Source: Candidatus Methylopumilus universalis
GTDB lineage: Bacteria > Pseudomonadota > Gammaproteobacteria > Burkholderiales > Methylophilaceae
Assembly: GCF_006365315.1 (NCBI RefSeq)
Contig: NZ_CP040968.1
Coordinates: 744,001 to 808,000, forward strand
Length of the DNA stretch: 64,000 nt
Direction of reading: 5' to 3'
Positions 47,715-57,965 of this stretch are shown piece by piece. Under the pieces are notes generated by a model. That model saw only the letters and a program-made list of their open reading frames with translations, searched no databases and was not told the DNA's origin. Made by a program: the position numbers and the translations under genes. How positions within the stretch are numbered: position 1 is the stretch's first letter; every line of letters starts with the position of its first letter.

Positions 47715-47725
47715 AAAGCTTTTCC

Positions 47726-47731
47726 ATTATA
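47726..47731 (-). promoter_or_regulatory. -10 element of the ssrA promoter
   Basis: TATAAT on the minus strand, 11 bases before the mature tmRNA 5' end. The start would lie a few bases before the mature end, fitting RNase P removal of a short leader. No strong -35 box is seen. Confidence 0.5.
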
Positions 47732-47824
47732 CCCTCATTATATTTATAATACAGACTACAAACCTTAAACCTACTCATATTACAAAGTTTAAAGGCTAGT
47801 TAAAACTTTATATAAATATCTAAT

Positions 47825-49747
47825 GTGAATAATAATAATTTTAATTATAGACCTGATATAGATGGCCTCAGAGCGTTAGCTGTATTAGCGGTAGTTTTAT
47901 TTCATGCCTTTCCTGAATTTATTAATGGTGGATTTATTGGCGTAGACATTTTCTTTGTAATTTCGGGCTACTTAATCTCATCAATAATTTTAAAAAATTT
48001 AGAAAACAACACTTTTAGCTTTACAGAATTTTATTTAAGGCGAATTAAAAGGATTTTTCCATCACTCATTATTGTACTTTTTAGCGCCCTTTGCTTTGCT
48101 TGGTTTACATTACTTGATGAAGAGTATCAACAATTAGGTAAGCATGCCTTTGGTGCAAGCACCTTCACCAATAATTTTATGTTTTGGCAGGAAAGGGGTT
48201 ATTTTGACAATTCTTCTGATACAAAACCACTACTGCATCTTTGGTCTCTAAGCATTGAGGAACAGTTTTATGTGATATGGCCATTATTACTTTATTTTGC
48301 TTTTAAATGGAAACCGCATCTTGGTAAATTTTTACTTTTCATAACAATTGTATTTACTATACTTCATTTTTATATATTTCATCCAGACCGTCAGGCTGCT
48401 TTTTACGCACCTTACGCAAGATTTTATGAGTTACTTGTGGGCGCCTTCATTGCTTACAAACATATGTACTCATCCAAATCAAATAACCCGTTCTATATTA
48501 AATTTCAATTTCTAAAGTCTTTAATAGGCTTAGCCTTAATTTTTATAGGAATAAAAATCATAACAAAAACAAGTCATTTTCCAGGCTATTATGCTTTGTT
48601 ATCGCCTGTTCTGGGTTCAGCGCTCATTATTGATAGCTCAAAAGAGTCCTTTTTAAACAAATATTTTCTCTCAAATAAACTTATGGTCTGGATCGGGCTT
48701 ATTAGTTATCCTCTTTACCTATGGCATTGGCCCTTACTTTCATTTGCAACCATTATTGAAAGTCAAACACCCTCAGTTTTTTTAAGATTCGCTTTGGTTA
48801 TTCTAGCTATAACTTTAGCAACACTTACTTACTATTTTATTGAAAAGCCTATTCGATTTGGAAAAGAAAAAAAATCGGGACTTATAAGCATTGGGCTTGT
48901 TGGGATCATGTTTTTAATTGGCATATTTGGTCTCACAATTTACCTAAATAAAGGGTTTCCAAAAAGAGATGCTGCAACCCCTATTATCAAAAACGAAGGA
49001 GATGTAGGTCATATTTTATTCCATGAATACTCTACAAAACATTTTTATTTATGCACCCCAACAAGCCTCCGAAATGAAGCTCTCAAGTGGGATGACAATA
49101 TTAGATGCCTTCAATCCAAAAAAGACAGGGCGATAGATATCGCAGTTATAGGAGATAGTCACGCAGAGCATCTTTTTATCGGGATTGCAGAGGGACTTCC
49201 TCATTTAAATGTTGTTTACTATCAACAACCAACTCTTCCTATTATGGGTAACCAAAATTTTGATCATATTTTTGATTACGTTATTTCAGATAAAAATATT
49301 AAAGTTGTTCTGCTAAATGCATACTGGAGCAATCGCAAGCATGAATTACCCAAACATACTTCTTTAATTGATGGGCTTTCACATACTATTCATGTCTTAT
49401 TCTCAAATCACAAAAAAATATATATTTTAGATGATGTCCCTTTTTTTTCATTCGATCCAAAACAATGTAAATTTGTAAGGCCTTTATCTTTTAAAAATAA
49501 CTGTGTCGAAAATAAGAGTAATTTTGATAAAAATTATCAGGATTATTTACCTATTTTTGATTTACTTAAAAAAAATCATGAAGTTATAATTTTAAATACC
49601 GCGCCTCTATTTTGTGATGAAAAAAATTGCAGCATGGAAAAAAATGGAAAGGTTTTATACAGAGATGATACTCACCTGAATATCGAGGGATCGCGATATA
49701 TCGGAAAATTTATTGCTGATGAAATGAAAAAAAATAAATTATTCTAA
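47825..49747 (+). CDS. OafA/YrhL-type acyltransferase with C-terminal SGNH domain
   Basis: A 640-residue membrane O-acyltransferase. The N-terminal acyltransferase-3 domain (about residues 8-350, ten or so helices) has RPDIDGLRALAV with the conserved His in VVLFHAFPEF, and FFVISGYLI. The C-terminal periplasmic SGNH domain has IGDSHAEHLF (Ser nucleophile, about residue 441) and RDDTHLN near the end (Asp/His). These proteins acetylate sugars of O-antigen, capsule or peptidoglycan. The start is GTG at 47825. It lies between ssrA and smpB, likely an addition to a core region. Confidence 0.92.
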   Translation: MNNNNFNYRPDIDGLRALAVLAVVLFHAFPEFINGGFIGVDIFFVISGYLISSIILKNLENNTFSFTEFYLRRIKRIFPSLIIVLFSALCFAWFTLLDEEYQQLGKHAFGASTFTNNFMFWQERGYFDNSSDTKPLLHLWSLSIEEQFYVIWPLLLYFAFKWKPHLGKFLLFITIVFTILHFYIFHPDRQAAFYAPYARFYELLVGAFIAYKHMYSSKSNNPFYIKFQFLKSLIGLALIFIGIKIITKTSHFPGYYALLSPVLGSALIIDSSKESFLNKYFLSNKLMVWIGLISYPLYLWHWPLLSFATIIESQTPSVFLRFALVILAITLATLTYYFIEKPIRFGKEKKSGLISIGLVGIMFLIGIFGLTIYLNKGFPKRDAATPIIKNEGDVGHILFHEYSTKHFYLCTPTSLRNEALKWDDNIRCLQSKKDRAIDIAVIGDSHAEHLFIGIAEGLPHLNVVYYQQPTLPIMGNQNFDHIFDYVISDKNIKVVLLNAYWSNRKHELPKHTSLIDGLSHTIHVLFSNHKKIYILDDVPFFSFDPKQCKFVRPLSFKNNCVENKSNFDKNYQDYLPIFDLLKKNHEVIILNTAPLFCDEKNCSMEKNGKVLYRDDTHLNIEGSRYIGKFIADEMKKNKLF

Positions 49748-49748
49748 A

Positions 49749-50201
49749 TTATTTTTTGTTAGCTGATCGCATAATTCTAGCTTTGTCGCGCTCCCAGTCT
49801 TTTTCTTTTTCAGTCTGACGTTTGTCATACTGTTTCTTGCCTTTGGCAAGCCCAATTTGTATCTTGATACGTCCAGTTTTGTAATGCATATCAATAGGCA
49901 CTAAGGTATATCCCGAGCGCTCAACTTTGCCAATAAGCTTTGCAATTTCTTCGTTATGGAGGAGTAATTTTCGTGTGCGTATCGCATCAGGGCGAATGTG
50001 TGTGGATGCAGCGCCAAGAGGTGTAATATGGCAGCCAATCAGATAGATTTCACCACGCTGAATAATGACATAAGCCTCTTTTATATTAGTACGATTGTCT
50101 CGAATGGCTTTTACTTCCCAGCCCTCTAATACAATACCCGCCTCATAATTCTCTTCAATGAAGTAGTCATGGAACGCTTTTTTGTTTTGTACAATACTCA
50201 T
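49749..50201 (-). CDS. smpB: tmRNA-binding protein SmpB
   Basis: SmpB brings tmRNA to stalled ribosomes. The 150-residue protein has the OB-fold start [29 protein letters not shown] and the basic C-terminal tail ([23 protein letters not shown]) that enters the empty mRNA channel. It diverges from the ratA-like gene with a 53-base gap, the standard order in many proteobacteria. The acyltransferase gene ends 1 base from its stop. Confidence 0.97.
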   Translation of the reverse strand: MSIVQNKKAFHDYFIEENYEAGIVLEGWEVKAIRDNRTNIKEAYVIIQRGEIYLIGCHITPLGAASTHIRPDAIRTRKLLLHNEEIAKLIGKVERSGYTLVPIDMHYKTGRIKIQIGLAKGKKQYDKRQTEKEKDWERDKARIMRSANKK

Positions 50202-50254
50202 GAAAGACTATCTATACCTTAAAATACCTATTTTACGCTAATTCAATTTACCCC

Positions 50255-50683
50255 ATGGCAGATGTCAAAAAAAATGTAATTGTGAATCACTCGGCTGAAA
50301 AGATGTTTAATCTTGTCGATCGCATCGAGGACTATCCTTTATTTCTTCCATGGTGTGGAGGCTCTCGAATTATAGAAAGAAATGATAAAGTGACAAAAGC
50401 TTCCATCCATATTAAATATAGCGGTGTAAACCAAGGTTTTACCACACAAAATACCAAAGACTACCCTCATCGCATTGACCTTAAGCTCATTGATGGTCCG
50501 TTTAAAGTGCTTGAAGGTTTTTGGATATTTACACCCATTCATGAAGACGCTTGTAGTATCGAATTTGATCTACATTATGAGTTTTCAAATTTTATTTTAG
50601 ATAAATTGATCTCGCCGATATTTAGTAAAATTGCTAATACGTTTGTCGATGGTTTCGTGACACAAGCTGATAAAATATATTAA
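50255..50683 (+). CDS. RatA/COQ10-like START-domain protein
   Basis: A 142-residue SRPBCC-fold protein with the family pattern SAEKMFNLVDRIEDYPLFLPWCGGSRII and a C-terminal amphipathic helix (ISPIFSKIANTFVDGFVTQADKIY). Homologues are described as RatA (antitoxin-associated inhibitor of 70S association) or as coenzyme-Q-binding proteins; both labels exist. The position between smpB and rnfH is constant in proteobacteria. I prefer ubiquinone binding, without proof. Confidence 0.92.
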   Translation: MADVKKNVIVNHSAEKMFNLVDRIEDYPLFLPWCGGSRIIERNDKVTKASIHIKYSGVNQGFTTQNTKDYPHRIDLKLIDGPFKVLEGFWIFTPIHEDACSIEFDLHYEFSNFILDKLISPIFSKIANTFVDGFVTQADKIY

Positions 50684-50706
50684 TACGATTAAAAGACTCA
50701 TAACTT

Positions 50707-51018
50707 ATGCCGAATGAAATCCTCATTGAAGTTGCCTACGCGCTTCCTCAAAAACAAATGATTATTCCTATCAAGGTTAAGGCTGGGGCAACTGCAGAAG
50801 AAGCGATTAAAGCCTCAGGCATTATTAAAAAATTCCCTGAAATTGATTTAAAAATCAATCAAATTGGCATTTTTGGAAAGCTTACACAGCTCGATCACGT
50901 CATGCGTGAGCGCGATCGTATCGAAATTTACCGGCCCCTGATTGCCGATCCTAAAGAGATTAGACGCCAACGTGCGGCTGAAGGTAAAGTCATGAAAAAA
51001 GGTGGGGATGGCGCATAA
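50707..51018 (+). CDS. rnfH: RnfH-family ubiquitin-like protein
   Basis: A 103-residue protein of the RnfH family (beta-grasp fold). It has the typical IEVAYALPQKQMIIPIKV start, TAEEAIKASGI and DRIEIYRPLIADPKEIRRQRAAE. The role of the family is not clear. It follows the RatA-like gene by 23 bases and precedes guaB. Length and order are as in most betaproteobacteria. Confidence 0.94.
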   Translation: MPNEILIEVAYALPQKQMIIPIKVKAGATAEEAIKASGIIKKFPEIDLKINQIGIFGKLTQLDHVMRERDRIEIYRPLIADPKEIRRQRAAEGKVMKKGGDGA

Positions 51019-51055
51019 AAGCACGCATTTCTTAGCCTAAACGATACTTTTTCTG

Positions 51056-51061
51056 TATAAT
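51056..51061 (+). promoter_or_regulatory. Possible -10 element for guaB
   Basis: TATAAT 26 bases before the guaB ATG in the 68-base gap after rnfH. The -35 candidate TTAGCC (51032-51037) is weak. Confidence 0.4.
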
Positions 51062-51086
51062 TTCGTTTTGCGCAAAGGATCAAAAG

Positions 51087-52547
51087 ATGCGTTTAATACA
51101 ACAAGCACTCACTTTCGATGACGTGCTCCTCGTTCCAGCTCACTCCACAGTACTTCCACGCGAAGTTAATTTAACCACGCAATTGACTAAAAAAATTAAA
51201 CTTCACATTCCCATTGTGTCAGCAGCTATGGATACAGTGACTGAATCAAGCTTAGCGATAGCATTAGCTCAAGAAGGTGGTCTTGGAATCATTCATAAAA
51301 ATATGACGCCGCAAGAACAGGCTTACCAAGTATCCCGCGTAAAACGTTTTGAATCGGGTGTAGTCAACGACCCTATTACAATCAATCCTAATATGTCAGT
51401 GCGTGACGTCATGAGCCTGACGGCTCATCATAAAATCTCAGGCTTACCTGTCATTGATGGTGGCAAAATTGTGGGTATCGTCACAAACCGAGATTTACGT
51501 TTTGAAAACAATCTCGATCAACCTATTAAAAATATCATGACGCCACGCGATCGTTTGGTGACTGTCAAAGAAGGTGAATCAAAAGAAGAAGTGATTCGAC
51601 TACTTCATCACCATCGTTTGGAACGTGTGCTTGTCATTGACAAGAACGATGTCTTAAAAGGTTTAATTACTGTTAAAGATATTCAGAAATCTTCAGACCA
51701 TCCTTATGCATGTAAAGATGATAAGGGTAGACTGTGTGCAGGTGCTGCCGTCGGTGTTGGAGAAGGTACCGAAGCGCGCGTTGAATTATTAGCTGAAGCT
51801 CATGTTGATGTCATTGTAGTTGATACGGCACACGGTCATGCGCAAGGTGTTATCGATCGGGTGACGTGGGTAAAGAAACATTTTCCGCATATTGAAGTGA
51901 TCGGTGGCAATATCGCGACCGCCGATGCGGCTAAAGCGCTCGTTGATGCGGGTGCTGATGGTGTGAAAGTCGGTATCGGTCCAGGTTCAATCTGTACCAC
52001 GCGTATTGTAGCCGGCGTGGGTATTCCGCAAATTACAGCCATCAGTAATGTCGCTGAAGCTTTGAATAAACTGGGTATCCCATTCATTGGAGACGGTGGT
52101 ATTCGGTTTTCAGGGGACGTTGCAAAAGCTATTGCAGCAGGAGCTCATTCTGTCATGTTAGGTTCCATGTTCGCAGGTACTGAAGAGGCCCCGGGTGAGG
52201 TAGAGCTTTTCCAAGGTAGATCGTACAAATCATACCGCGGTATGGGTTCCATTGGTGCGATGCAAAAAGGATCCTCCGATCGTTATTTCCAAGACTCAGA
52301 AAACAATGCAGACAAATTAGTACCCGAAGGTATCGAAGGACGTGTGCCTTACAAAGGTAGCGTCATTAATGTCATCCATCAATTGATGGGTGGTCTTCGT
52401 GCTTCAATGGGTTATGTGGGCGCTCGTACCATTGATGAAATGCGAAATAAAGCTAACTTTGTGCAAATTACCAGTGCAGGCATGCGTGAATCACATGTGC
52501 ATGATGTACAAATTACCAAAGAAGCGCCTAACTACCGTGTCGATTAA
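51087..52547 (+). CDS. guaB: Inosine-5'-monophosphate dehydrogenase
   Basis: GuaB oxidises IMP to XMP, the committed step of GMP synthesis. The 486-residue protein has a TIM barrel with two CBS domains inserted (about residues 95-205; [19 protein letters not shown] and [12 protein letters not shown]), the IMP loop [11 protein letters not shown] with the catalytic Cys (about 304), and a flap with [10 protein letters not shown]. An AAAGGA site lies before the ATG. It is paired with guaA, 51 bases downstream. Confidence 0.97.
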   Translation: MRLIQQALTFDDVLLVPAHSTVLPREVNLTTQLTKKIKLHIPIVSAAMDTVTESSLAIALAQEGGLGIIHKNMTPQEQAYQVSRVKRFESGVVNDPITINPNMSVRDVMSLTAHHKISGLPVIDGGKIVGIVTNRDLRFENNLDQPIKNIMTPRDRLVTVKEGESKEEVIRLLHHHRLERVLVIDKNDVLKGLITVKDIQKSSDHPYACKDDKGRLCAGAAVGVGEGTEARVELLAEAHVDVIVVDTAHGHAQGVIDRVTWVKKHFPHIEVIGGNIATADAAKALVDAGADGVKVGIGPGSICTTRIVAGVGIPQITAISNVAEALNKLGIPFIGDGGIRFSGDVAKAIAAGAHSVMLGSMFAGTEEAPGEVELFQGRSYKSYRGMGSIGAMQKGSSDRYFQDSENNADKLVPEGIEGRVPYKGSVINVIHQLMGGLRASMGYVGARTIDEMRNKANFVQITSAGMRESHVHDVQITKEAPNYRVD

Positions 52548-52567
52548 ATTCAATGTTATTTCAAAAG

Positions 52568-52591
52568 AGCCTCCGACCAAGGAGGCTTTTT
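52568..52591 (+). terminator. guaB-guaA hairpin: terminator overlapping the guaA ribosome site
   Basis: Stem AGCCTCC / GGAGGCT (7 perfect pairs) with a 6-base loop GACCAA, followed by TTTTT. It is a strong intrinsic terminator. The 3' arm GGAGG (52581-52585) is also the only Shine-Dalgarno match before the guaA ATG at 52599, 13 bases away. So the same hairpin may both end guaB transcripts and hide the guaA ribosome site. Confidence 0.75.
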
Positions 52592-52598
52592 AAATCGT

Positions 52599-54158
52599 AT
52601 GGATAAAATTCTCATTCTTGACTTCGGTTCACAATACACACAGCTCATCGCACGTCGAGTGCGCGAGATGCATGTTTATTCTGAACTGCATTCGCACGAT
52701 ATGAGTGAAGAAGCAATCAAAGCTTTCCATCCGCAAGGTATTATTTTATCTGGTGGCCCTAACTCAGTTTACGAATCTGATACACCCCAAGCCCCCCCAA
52801 TTGTTTTTGATTTAGGCATTCCTATTTTAGGTATTTGTTATGGCATGCAAACGATGGCAGCGCAACTCGGCGGCAAAGTTGAGAATGCAAATACGCGCGA
52901 ATTTGGCTATGCAGAAATTAGAGCACATAATCATTCAACTCTTTTAGAAAATATTCAAGATAAAACGAATCCAGAAGGTCACGGACTTCTCGATGTATGG
53001 ATGAGTCATGGAGACAAAGTGACAGCATTACCGCCTGAATTTAAGGTGATTGCAAGTAATACATCAACACCTATTGCCGGCATGATGCATGAAACAAAAA
53101 ATTTCTATGGCGTGCAATTTCATCCAGAAGTCACGCACACCAAACAAGGCTTTGCTATTTTAAAACAATTTGTAAGTACTATTTGCAAATGCAAGCCAAA
53201 CTGGACAATGCCCACCTATATCGAAACAGCAGTTAAACATATTCAAGATACCGTCAAAGATGATGAGGTCATTCTAGGTTTATCGGGTGGTGTTGATTCA
53301 TCCGTTGCGGCGGCGCTCATTCATCGCGCGATTGGTGATCAACTCACTTGTGTTTTTGTAGATAACGGCTTACTCCGTTTAAATGAAGCCACACAAGTCA
53401 TGAAAACATTTCACGATAACTTAGGTGTCAAAGTCATACATGTGGATGCATCGAATAAATTCTTGAAAGACCTAAAAGGTGTGACGGATCCGGAACAAAA
53501 GCGAAAAATTATTGGCCGTGAGTTTGTGGAGGTCTTTCAAAATGAGGCTCAAAAAATTCCAAAAGCCAAATGGTTAGCACAAGGCACAATTTATCCTGAT
53601 GTGATTGAATCAGCGTCAGCCAAAACTAAAAAAGCACACACAATTAAAAGTCATCACAATGTTGGCGGCTTACCTGAAACATTGAACCTAAAATTATTAG
53701 AGCCCTTACGCGAACTCTTTAAAGATGAAGTGCGTGAATTGGGTGTGGCATTGCGGCTTCCTAAATCGATGGTCTATCGTCATCCTTTCCCTGGCCCTGG
53801 CCTAGGTGTTCGTATTTTAGGGGAAGTAAAATCAGAATTCGCAGATCTCCTCCGACGTGCAGATGCGATTTTTATTGAAGAGCTTATAAATTCAGGCTGG
53901 TATGACAAAACATCGCAAGCGTTTGCAGTTTTTTTACCAATAAAATCAGTGGGCGTCATGGGTGATGGTAGAACATACGAATATGTTGTGGCATTAAGAG
54001 CGGTAGTCACTTCTGATTTTATGACAGCACACTGGGCTGAACTTCCATATGATCTTTTAGGTAAAGTATCTAACCGTATTATTAATGAAGTACGCGGTAT
54101 TAATCGTGTAGTTTACGATATATCAGGAAAACCACCTGCTACCATTGAGTGGGAATAA
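52599..54158 (+). CDS. guaA: GMP synthase (glutamine-hydrolysing)
   Basis: GuaA converts XMP to GMP using glutamine and ATP. The 519-residue protein has a class I amidotransferase domain (residues 1-200) with nucleophile Cys80 in GICYGMQ and the His-Glu pair in [10 protein letters not shown], then the ATP pyrophosphatase domain with [12 protein letters not shown] (about residue 227) and a C-terminal dimer domain ([18 protein letters not shown]). It follows guaB, with the hairpin between. Confidence 0.97.
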   Translation: MDKILILDFGSQYTQLIARRVREMHVYSELHSHDMSEEAIKAFHPQGIILSGGPNSVYESDTPQAPPIVFDLGIPILGICYGMQTMAAQLGGKVENANTREFGYAEIRAHNHSTLLENIQDKTNPEGHGLLDVWMSHGDKVTALPPEFKVIASNTSTPIAGMMHETKNFYGVQFHPEVTHTKQGFAILKQFVSTICKCKPNWTMPTYIETAVKHIQDTVKDDEVILGLSGGVDSSVAAALIHRAIGDQLTCVFVDNGLLRLNEATQVMKTFHDNLGVKVIHVDASNKFLKDLKGVTDPEQKRKIIGREFVEVFQNEAQKIPKAKWLAQGTIYPDVIESASAKTKKAHTIKSHHNVGGLPETLNLKLLEPLRELFKDEVRELGVALRLPKSMVYRHPFPGPGLGVRILGEVKSEFADLLRRADAIFIEELINSGWYDKTSQAFAVFLPIKSVGVMGDGRTYEYVVALRAVVTSDFMTAHWAELPYDLLGKVSNRIINEVRGINRVVYDISGKPPATIEWE

Positions 54159-54207
54159 TGACATTACTTAAAAAAATCATTAAGCTAAGTTTTAATGAGA
54201 GCGCTTA

Positions 54208-55017
54208 TCAATTTAGGTCATAATTTAAAATTGTTTTATTAAATAAAAAAATATTTTCGCCTCGATAAATAAAATCGAAGTCAAATTTTGAAATTGACTT
54301 GATGAAATTTCTAGATGATCCAGAAAATGGCAACAACCAATCATGTAATTCAATAATTATTAAAGGAAATTTATTCATCCAATTAACGTCACCTTTGAAT
54401 AAAGAATCCTCACCTCCTTCGATATCAATTTTTAAAATTAAACAATTACATTTTGTGCATGCAGGATGCAGAAGTATATCTGATGGAGAAATACTTCGAA
54501 TTTTATTTAAATTATGCTTAACTTTATTTTTTTTAATGACATTTGTCCTAAAACCCCAATCTGAGAGCCCTGGATCCTGAAGTTCTAAAAATCCACTCTT
54601 ATAGTCTATTGCCCCAAAAAAATTAAATACGTTTAATCCTGAAAGATTGGATTTTAATATTTTAAAATTCTTTATCTCTGGTTCAAGAGTATAAATAAAT
54701 GAATTTGAAAAAGTCTTTGCAAAAAATAATGCTGATGCTCCGATATTAGCTCCAGCATCAATAATTAATGAGGGGGAAACTTTAGACATTTTATTATGAT
54801 ATTTAATTAATATTTTTCCCTGAGCCATATCCTCAATATTGTAATCTCCATTTCTAAATATTTGTTTCAAACATCCATTGTCTCCTTTAGAATGAGCCCT
54901 GTATGTGATATATGTCGAGAAATTTTTCTTTGCAATATGAATGCTTCGCATATTTTTTTTTAATAGTCCTAAAAAACCTAATTTACAGGTAAATATTATT
55001 TTTCGATAAATATTCAT
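54208..55017 (-). CDS. FkbM-family methyltransferase
   Basis: A 269-residue SAM methyltransferase of the FkbM type, often acting on sugar hydroxyls. It has LIIDAGANIGASALFFAKTF (SAM motif, about residues 85-104), an acidic residue in YTLEPEIKN, and LKIDIEGGEDSLF (about 198-210) with the family KIDIEGxE block. It is alone on the minus strand between guaA and the greB-like gene, and its codons are much richer in A/T than both neighbours. It probably arrived with glycan genes. Confidence 0.88.
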   Translation of the reverse strand: MNIYRKIIFTCKLGFLGLLKKNMRSIHIAKKNFSTYITYRAHSKGDNGCLKQIFRNGDYNIEDMAQGKILIKYHNKMSKVSPSLIIDAGANIGASALFFAKTFSNSFIYTLEPEIKNFKILKSNLSGLNVFNFFGAIDYKSGFLELQDPGLSDWGFRTNVIKKNKVKHNLNKIRSISPSDILLHPACTKCNCLILKIDIEGGEDSLFKGDVNWMNKFPLIIIELHDWLLPFSGSSRNFIKSISKFDFDFIYRGENIFLFNKTILNYDLN

Positions 55018-55099
55018 AGATTTGTCCTAAATAGATCTGTTAAAAAAAAATTATGTATGGCGTCAAATTTTTTTGCATTTATCAAACAATACTCTGCTT

Positions 55100-55127
55100 T
55101 TGCAATCTATAGTTGAAATAAGATAAT
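55100..55127 (+). promoter_or_regulatory. Possible promoter for the greB-like gene
   Basis: TTGCAA (55100-55105) and GATAAT (55122-55127) with 16-base spacing, in the 202-base gap between divergent genes and about 90 bases before the ATG. The rest of this AT-rich gap shows nothing I can name. Confidence 0.3.
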
Positions 55128-55219
55128 AATAATTGGTATTAGTAAAATTAATTGTCCAGTAATTCTATAAAATAGAAGATATCTTTAGATTGAAGAAGAT
55201 CTTAAATTAGGAAATAATT

Positions 55220-55717
55220 ATGAGTCGCGCATTTGTTAAAGAGAATGATTTAGAACATGCAGGGATTGATATCCTTGAGAGGCCCCTAAGTAATGAGCCT
55301 AATTATGTTACGCCAAATGGACTAAAGCTCCTTAATGCACAAATTGATGCACTTGAAGTTGAACGTGCACAATTAAAACAAAAAAAAGATGATCCTATCG
55401 CTAAACAAAAAATTGCCATCCTAGAGCGCGATATGCGTTATTATGCAGCGCGGATTGAATCAGCGATTCTCACCAAACCTTCGGAAGAAGATCATTTAAT
55501 TGTATTGTTTGGGGCCAAAGTAACCGTAGAAGACGGAAAAGGTCAATTGAGTACTTACGAAATTGTTGGTGAGGATGAAGCGGACATTCATAAAGCCAAG
55601 GTGAGTTATTTGTCACCTTTAGCTGAAGCGCTCATCGGTGCAAAATTAAATGATGAAGTGATATGGGAAAAACCGATGGGTGATACCTATCTCACGATAC
55701 AAAAAATAGAATATTAA
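55220..55717 (+). CDS. GreB-like transcript cleavage / elongation factor family protein
   Basis: A 165-residue protein with the GreA/GreB layout: an N-terminal coiled coil (about residues 34-95; LKLLNAQIDALEVERAQLKQ and ERDMRYYAARIE) and a C-terminal FKBP-like domain (FGAKVTVEDGKGQLSTYEIVGEDEAD; SPLAEALIGAKLNDEV; QKIEY). The C-terminal part matches GreB better than GreA. The tip of the coiled coil lacks the SENADY-type acidic motif that activates RNA cleavage; it has KKDDPIAKQK instead. It may therefore bind polymerase without cleaving RNA. Confidence 0.85.
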   Translation: MSRAFVKENDLEHAGIDILERPLSNEPNYVTPNGLKLLNAQIDALEVERAQLKQKKDDPIAKQKIAILERDMRYYAARIESAILTKPSEEDHLIVLFGAKVTVEDGKGQLSTYEIVGEDEADIHKAKVSYLSPLAEALIGAKLNDEVIWEKPMGDTYLTIQKIEY

Positions 55718-55737
55718 TTTTTTAAGAGAGACAAAAG

Positions 55738-56343
55738 ATGCAAGTTAAGGAAGCCATACAACAAAGAAGATCTATTAAGCATTTTGATACTAACCATGCG
55801 ATGACTGAAAAAGAGATCCATGAAATTCTTTCCCATGCGATTCTTTCTCCCACAGCGTTTAATATTCAGAACTGGCGATTTGTCGTGGTTACAGATAAAG
55901 CTTTACGTCAAAAAATTCGTGCAGTGAGCTGGGGTCAAGCGCAAGTTGAAGAGGCTTCTATATTAATAGTGCTGGTAGCCGATCTTATGTCTTGGAATAA
56001 AGAACCAGCTCGCTATTGGAAAGATGCTCCGAAGCCTGTGCGGGATTATTTAGTACCAGCCATTCATCAATATTACAATGATAAACCTCAAGCGCAGCGT
56101 GATGAGGCGATGCGCTCATGCGGCATGGCGGCTATGAATATTATGCTCACCGCTAAATCGATGGGTTACGATACCTGCCCTATGGATGGTTTTGATTTTG
56201 ATAAAGTGAGTGAGCTTTTAAATCTCCCAAAAGACCATACCCCTGCGATGTTTGTTTGTGTGGGCAAAGGCATTAAAGAAGCTATGCCACGTGGTGGCCA
56301 ACTTCCGCTTGACCAAGTTGTAATACAAAATCAGTTTAAATAA
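55738..56343 (+). CDS. Nitroreductase-family flavoprotein
   Basis: A 201-residue FMN-dependent reductase. It starts VKEAIQQRRSIKHFD with the RRSxRxF-type FMN-binding arginines, has LSPTAFNIQNWRFVVVTD (FMN phosphate site), and a C-terminal GYDTCPMDGFDFDKV and FVCVGKGIKEAMPRGG. These enzymes reduce nitro compounds, quinones or enones with NAD(P)H; the true substrate is unknown. It follows the greB-like gene by 20 bases and precedes an ABC-F gene. Confidence 0.92.
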   Translation: MQVKEAIQQRRSIKHFDTNHAMTEKEIHEILSHAILSPTAFNIQNWRFVVVTDKALRQKIRAVSWGQAQVEEASILIVLVADLMSWNKEPARYWKDAPKPVRDYLVPAIHQYYNDKPQAQRDEAMRSCGMAAMNIMLTAKSMGYDTCPMDGFDFDKVSELLNLPKDHTPAMFVCVGKGIKEAMPRGGQLPLDQVVIQNQFK

Positions 56344-56365
56344 AAAATTTTAAGGGAATTAAAGC

Positions 56366-57964
56366 GTGCTTATAAGTAATAACATCACCATACAGTTTGG
56401 TGCAAAACCACTTTTTGAAAATGTCTCAGTTAAATTTGGCGACGGTAATCGCTACGGACTCATTGGCGCTAATGGTTGTGGAAAATCCACTTTTATGAAA
56501 ATTTTAGCAGGCGTATTAGACCCAACATCAGGCAATATCTCACTCGATAAGAATGAGCGTATGTCATGGCTTAAACAAGATCAATTCGCATATGAAGATC
56601 AGCGTGTATTAGATGTAGTCATGATGGGACACGAAGAGATGTGGAAAGCGAATGAAGAAAAAAATGCAATCTACATGAATCCAGAAGCATCCGAAGAAGA
56701 TTACATGAAAGCTGCTGAATTAGAGGGTGTGTATGCAGAGTTTGATGGTTATACGGCAGAAGCCCGAGCAGGTGAATTACTCATTGGTGTTGGCATTCCG
56801 ATCGAGCAGCATCAAGGTCCTATGAGTGCTATTGCACCCGGCTTTAAATTACGCGTACTACTAACGCAAGCCATTTTTTCGAATCCAGATATTTTGTTAC
56901 TTGATGAACCTACCAACAACTTAGATATTCATACGATTCAATGGCTAGAAGATACATTAAACAATCGTAACTCCACCATGATTATCATTTCTCATGATAG
57001 GCACTTCTTAAATCGGGTATGCACACACATGGCAGACATGGATTATGGGAAGCTCGCAGTCTATCCCGGTAATTATGATAATTACATGGAAGCCTCCACC
57101 ATGGCTCGTCAACAAAAATTAAAAGATAACGATAAGGCAAAGGAACAGATTGCAGAATTACAAGAATTCGTGAGACGCTTTTCGGCTAATGCATCAAAAG
57201 CGCGTCAAGCAACAAGTCGAGCAAAACAGATTGATAAAATTAAGGTGGAAGAATTTGTGCCGTCTAGTCGTCAATACCCATATATTCGTTTTGATTATGA
57301 TGATAAGGATAAACTTCATCGACAAGCGGTAGAAATTAAAAACTTAAGTCACGGTTTTGATCAGCCATTATTTAATAATTTTAATTTACTCGTTGAAGCA
57401 GGTGAACGTATTGCAGTCATTGGAGAAAATGGTATTGGTAAAACAACTTTTCTTCGATGTTTAGCGGGTGATCTTAAACCTAACCATGGTGATATCAAGT
57501 GGGCTGAAAAAGCAAAGATTGGTTATTTTGCGCAAGACCATGCAATCGACTTCGAAAAAGATGTCACATTATTTGATTGGATGAAAGACTGCGCACAATC
57601 CGGTGAAGATGATCAAGCCATCCGTAGTATTTTAGGTAGACTTTTATTTTCAGGTGAGGACACGAAAAAATCAGTGAAAGTTTTATCTGGGGGAGAACAA
57701 GGCCGCATGCTCTTCGGAAAATTGATGCTTGCAAAAACGAATGTACTTCTTATGGATGAACCTACAAATCACATGGATATGGAATCGATCGAGTCTTTAA
57801 ATACCGCACTCGACAAATACAAAGGCACTTTATTTTTTGTGAGTCACGACCGTGAATTTGTGAGTTCTATTGCAACGCGTATTATTGAGATCAAAGAAGA
57901 TCGCATTATTGATTTCTCTGGCAACTACGAAGACTACCTCATCAACCAGGGACAGGCGACTTAA
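56366..57964 (+). CDS. ABC-F family ATPase (YbiT-like)
   Basis: A soluble twin-ATPase of 532 residues that acts on the ribosome rather than in transport. Each half has Walker A (GANGCGKST about residue 34; GENGIGKTT near 350), signature sequence and Walker B ([28 protein letters not shown]). The linker (about 240-305) is charged and helical. The start [25 protein letters not shown] matches YbiT. The start codon is GTG at 56366, with AAGGGAA upstream. It ends 1 base before the typA stop. Confidence 0.94.
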   Translation: MLISNNITIQFGAKPLFENVSVKFGDGNRYGLIGANGCGKSTFMKILAGVLDPTSGNISLDKNERMSWLKQDQFAYEDQRVLDVVMMGHEEMWKANEEKNAIYMNPEASEEDYMKAAELEGVYAEFDGYTAEARAGELLIGVGIPIEQHQGPMSAIAPGFKLRVLLTQAIFSNPDILLLDEPTNNLDIHTIQWLEDTLNNRNSTMIIISHDRHFLNRVCTHMADMDYGKLAVYPGNYDNYMEASTMARQQKLKDNDKAKEQIAELQEFVRRFSANASKARQATSRAKQIDKIKVEEFVPSSRQYPYIRFDYDDKDKLHRQAVEIKNLSHGFDQPLFNNFNLLVEAGERIAVIGENGIGKTTFLRCLAGDLKPNHGDIKWAEKAKIGYFAQDHAIDFEKDVTLFDWMKDCAQSGEDDQAIRSILGRLLFSGEDTKKSVKVLSGGEQGRMLFGKLMLAKTNVLLMDEPTNHMDMESIESLNTALDKYKGTLFFVSHDREFVSSIATRIIEIKEDRIIDFSGNYEDYLINQGQAT

Positions 57965-57965
57965 T

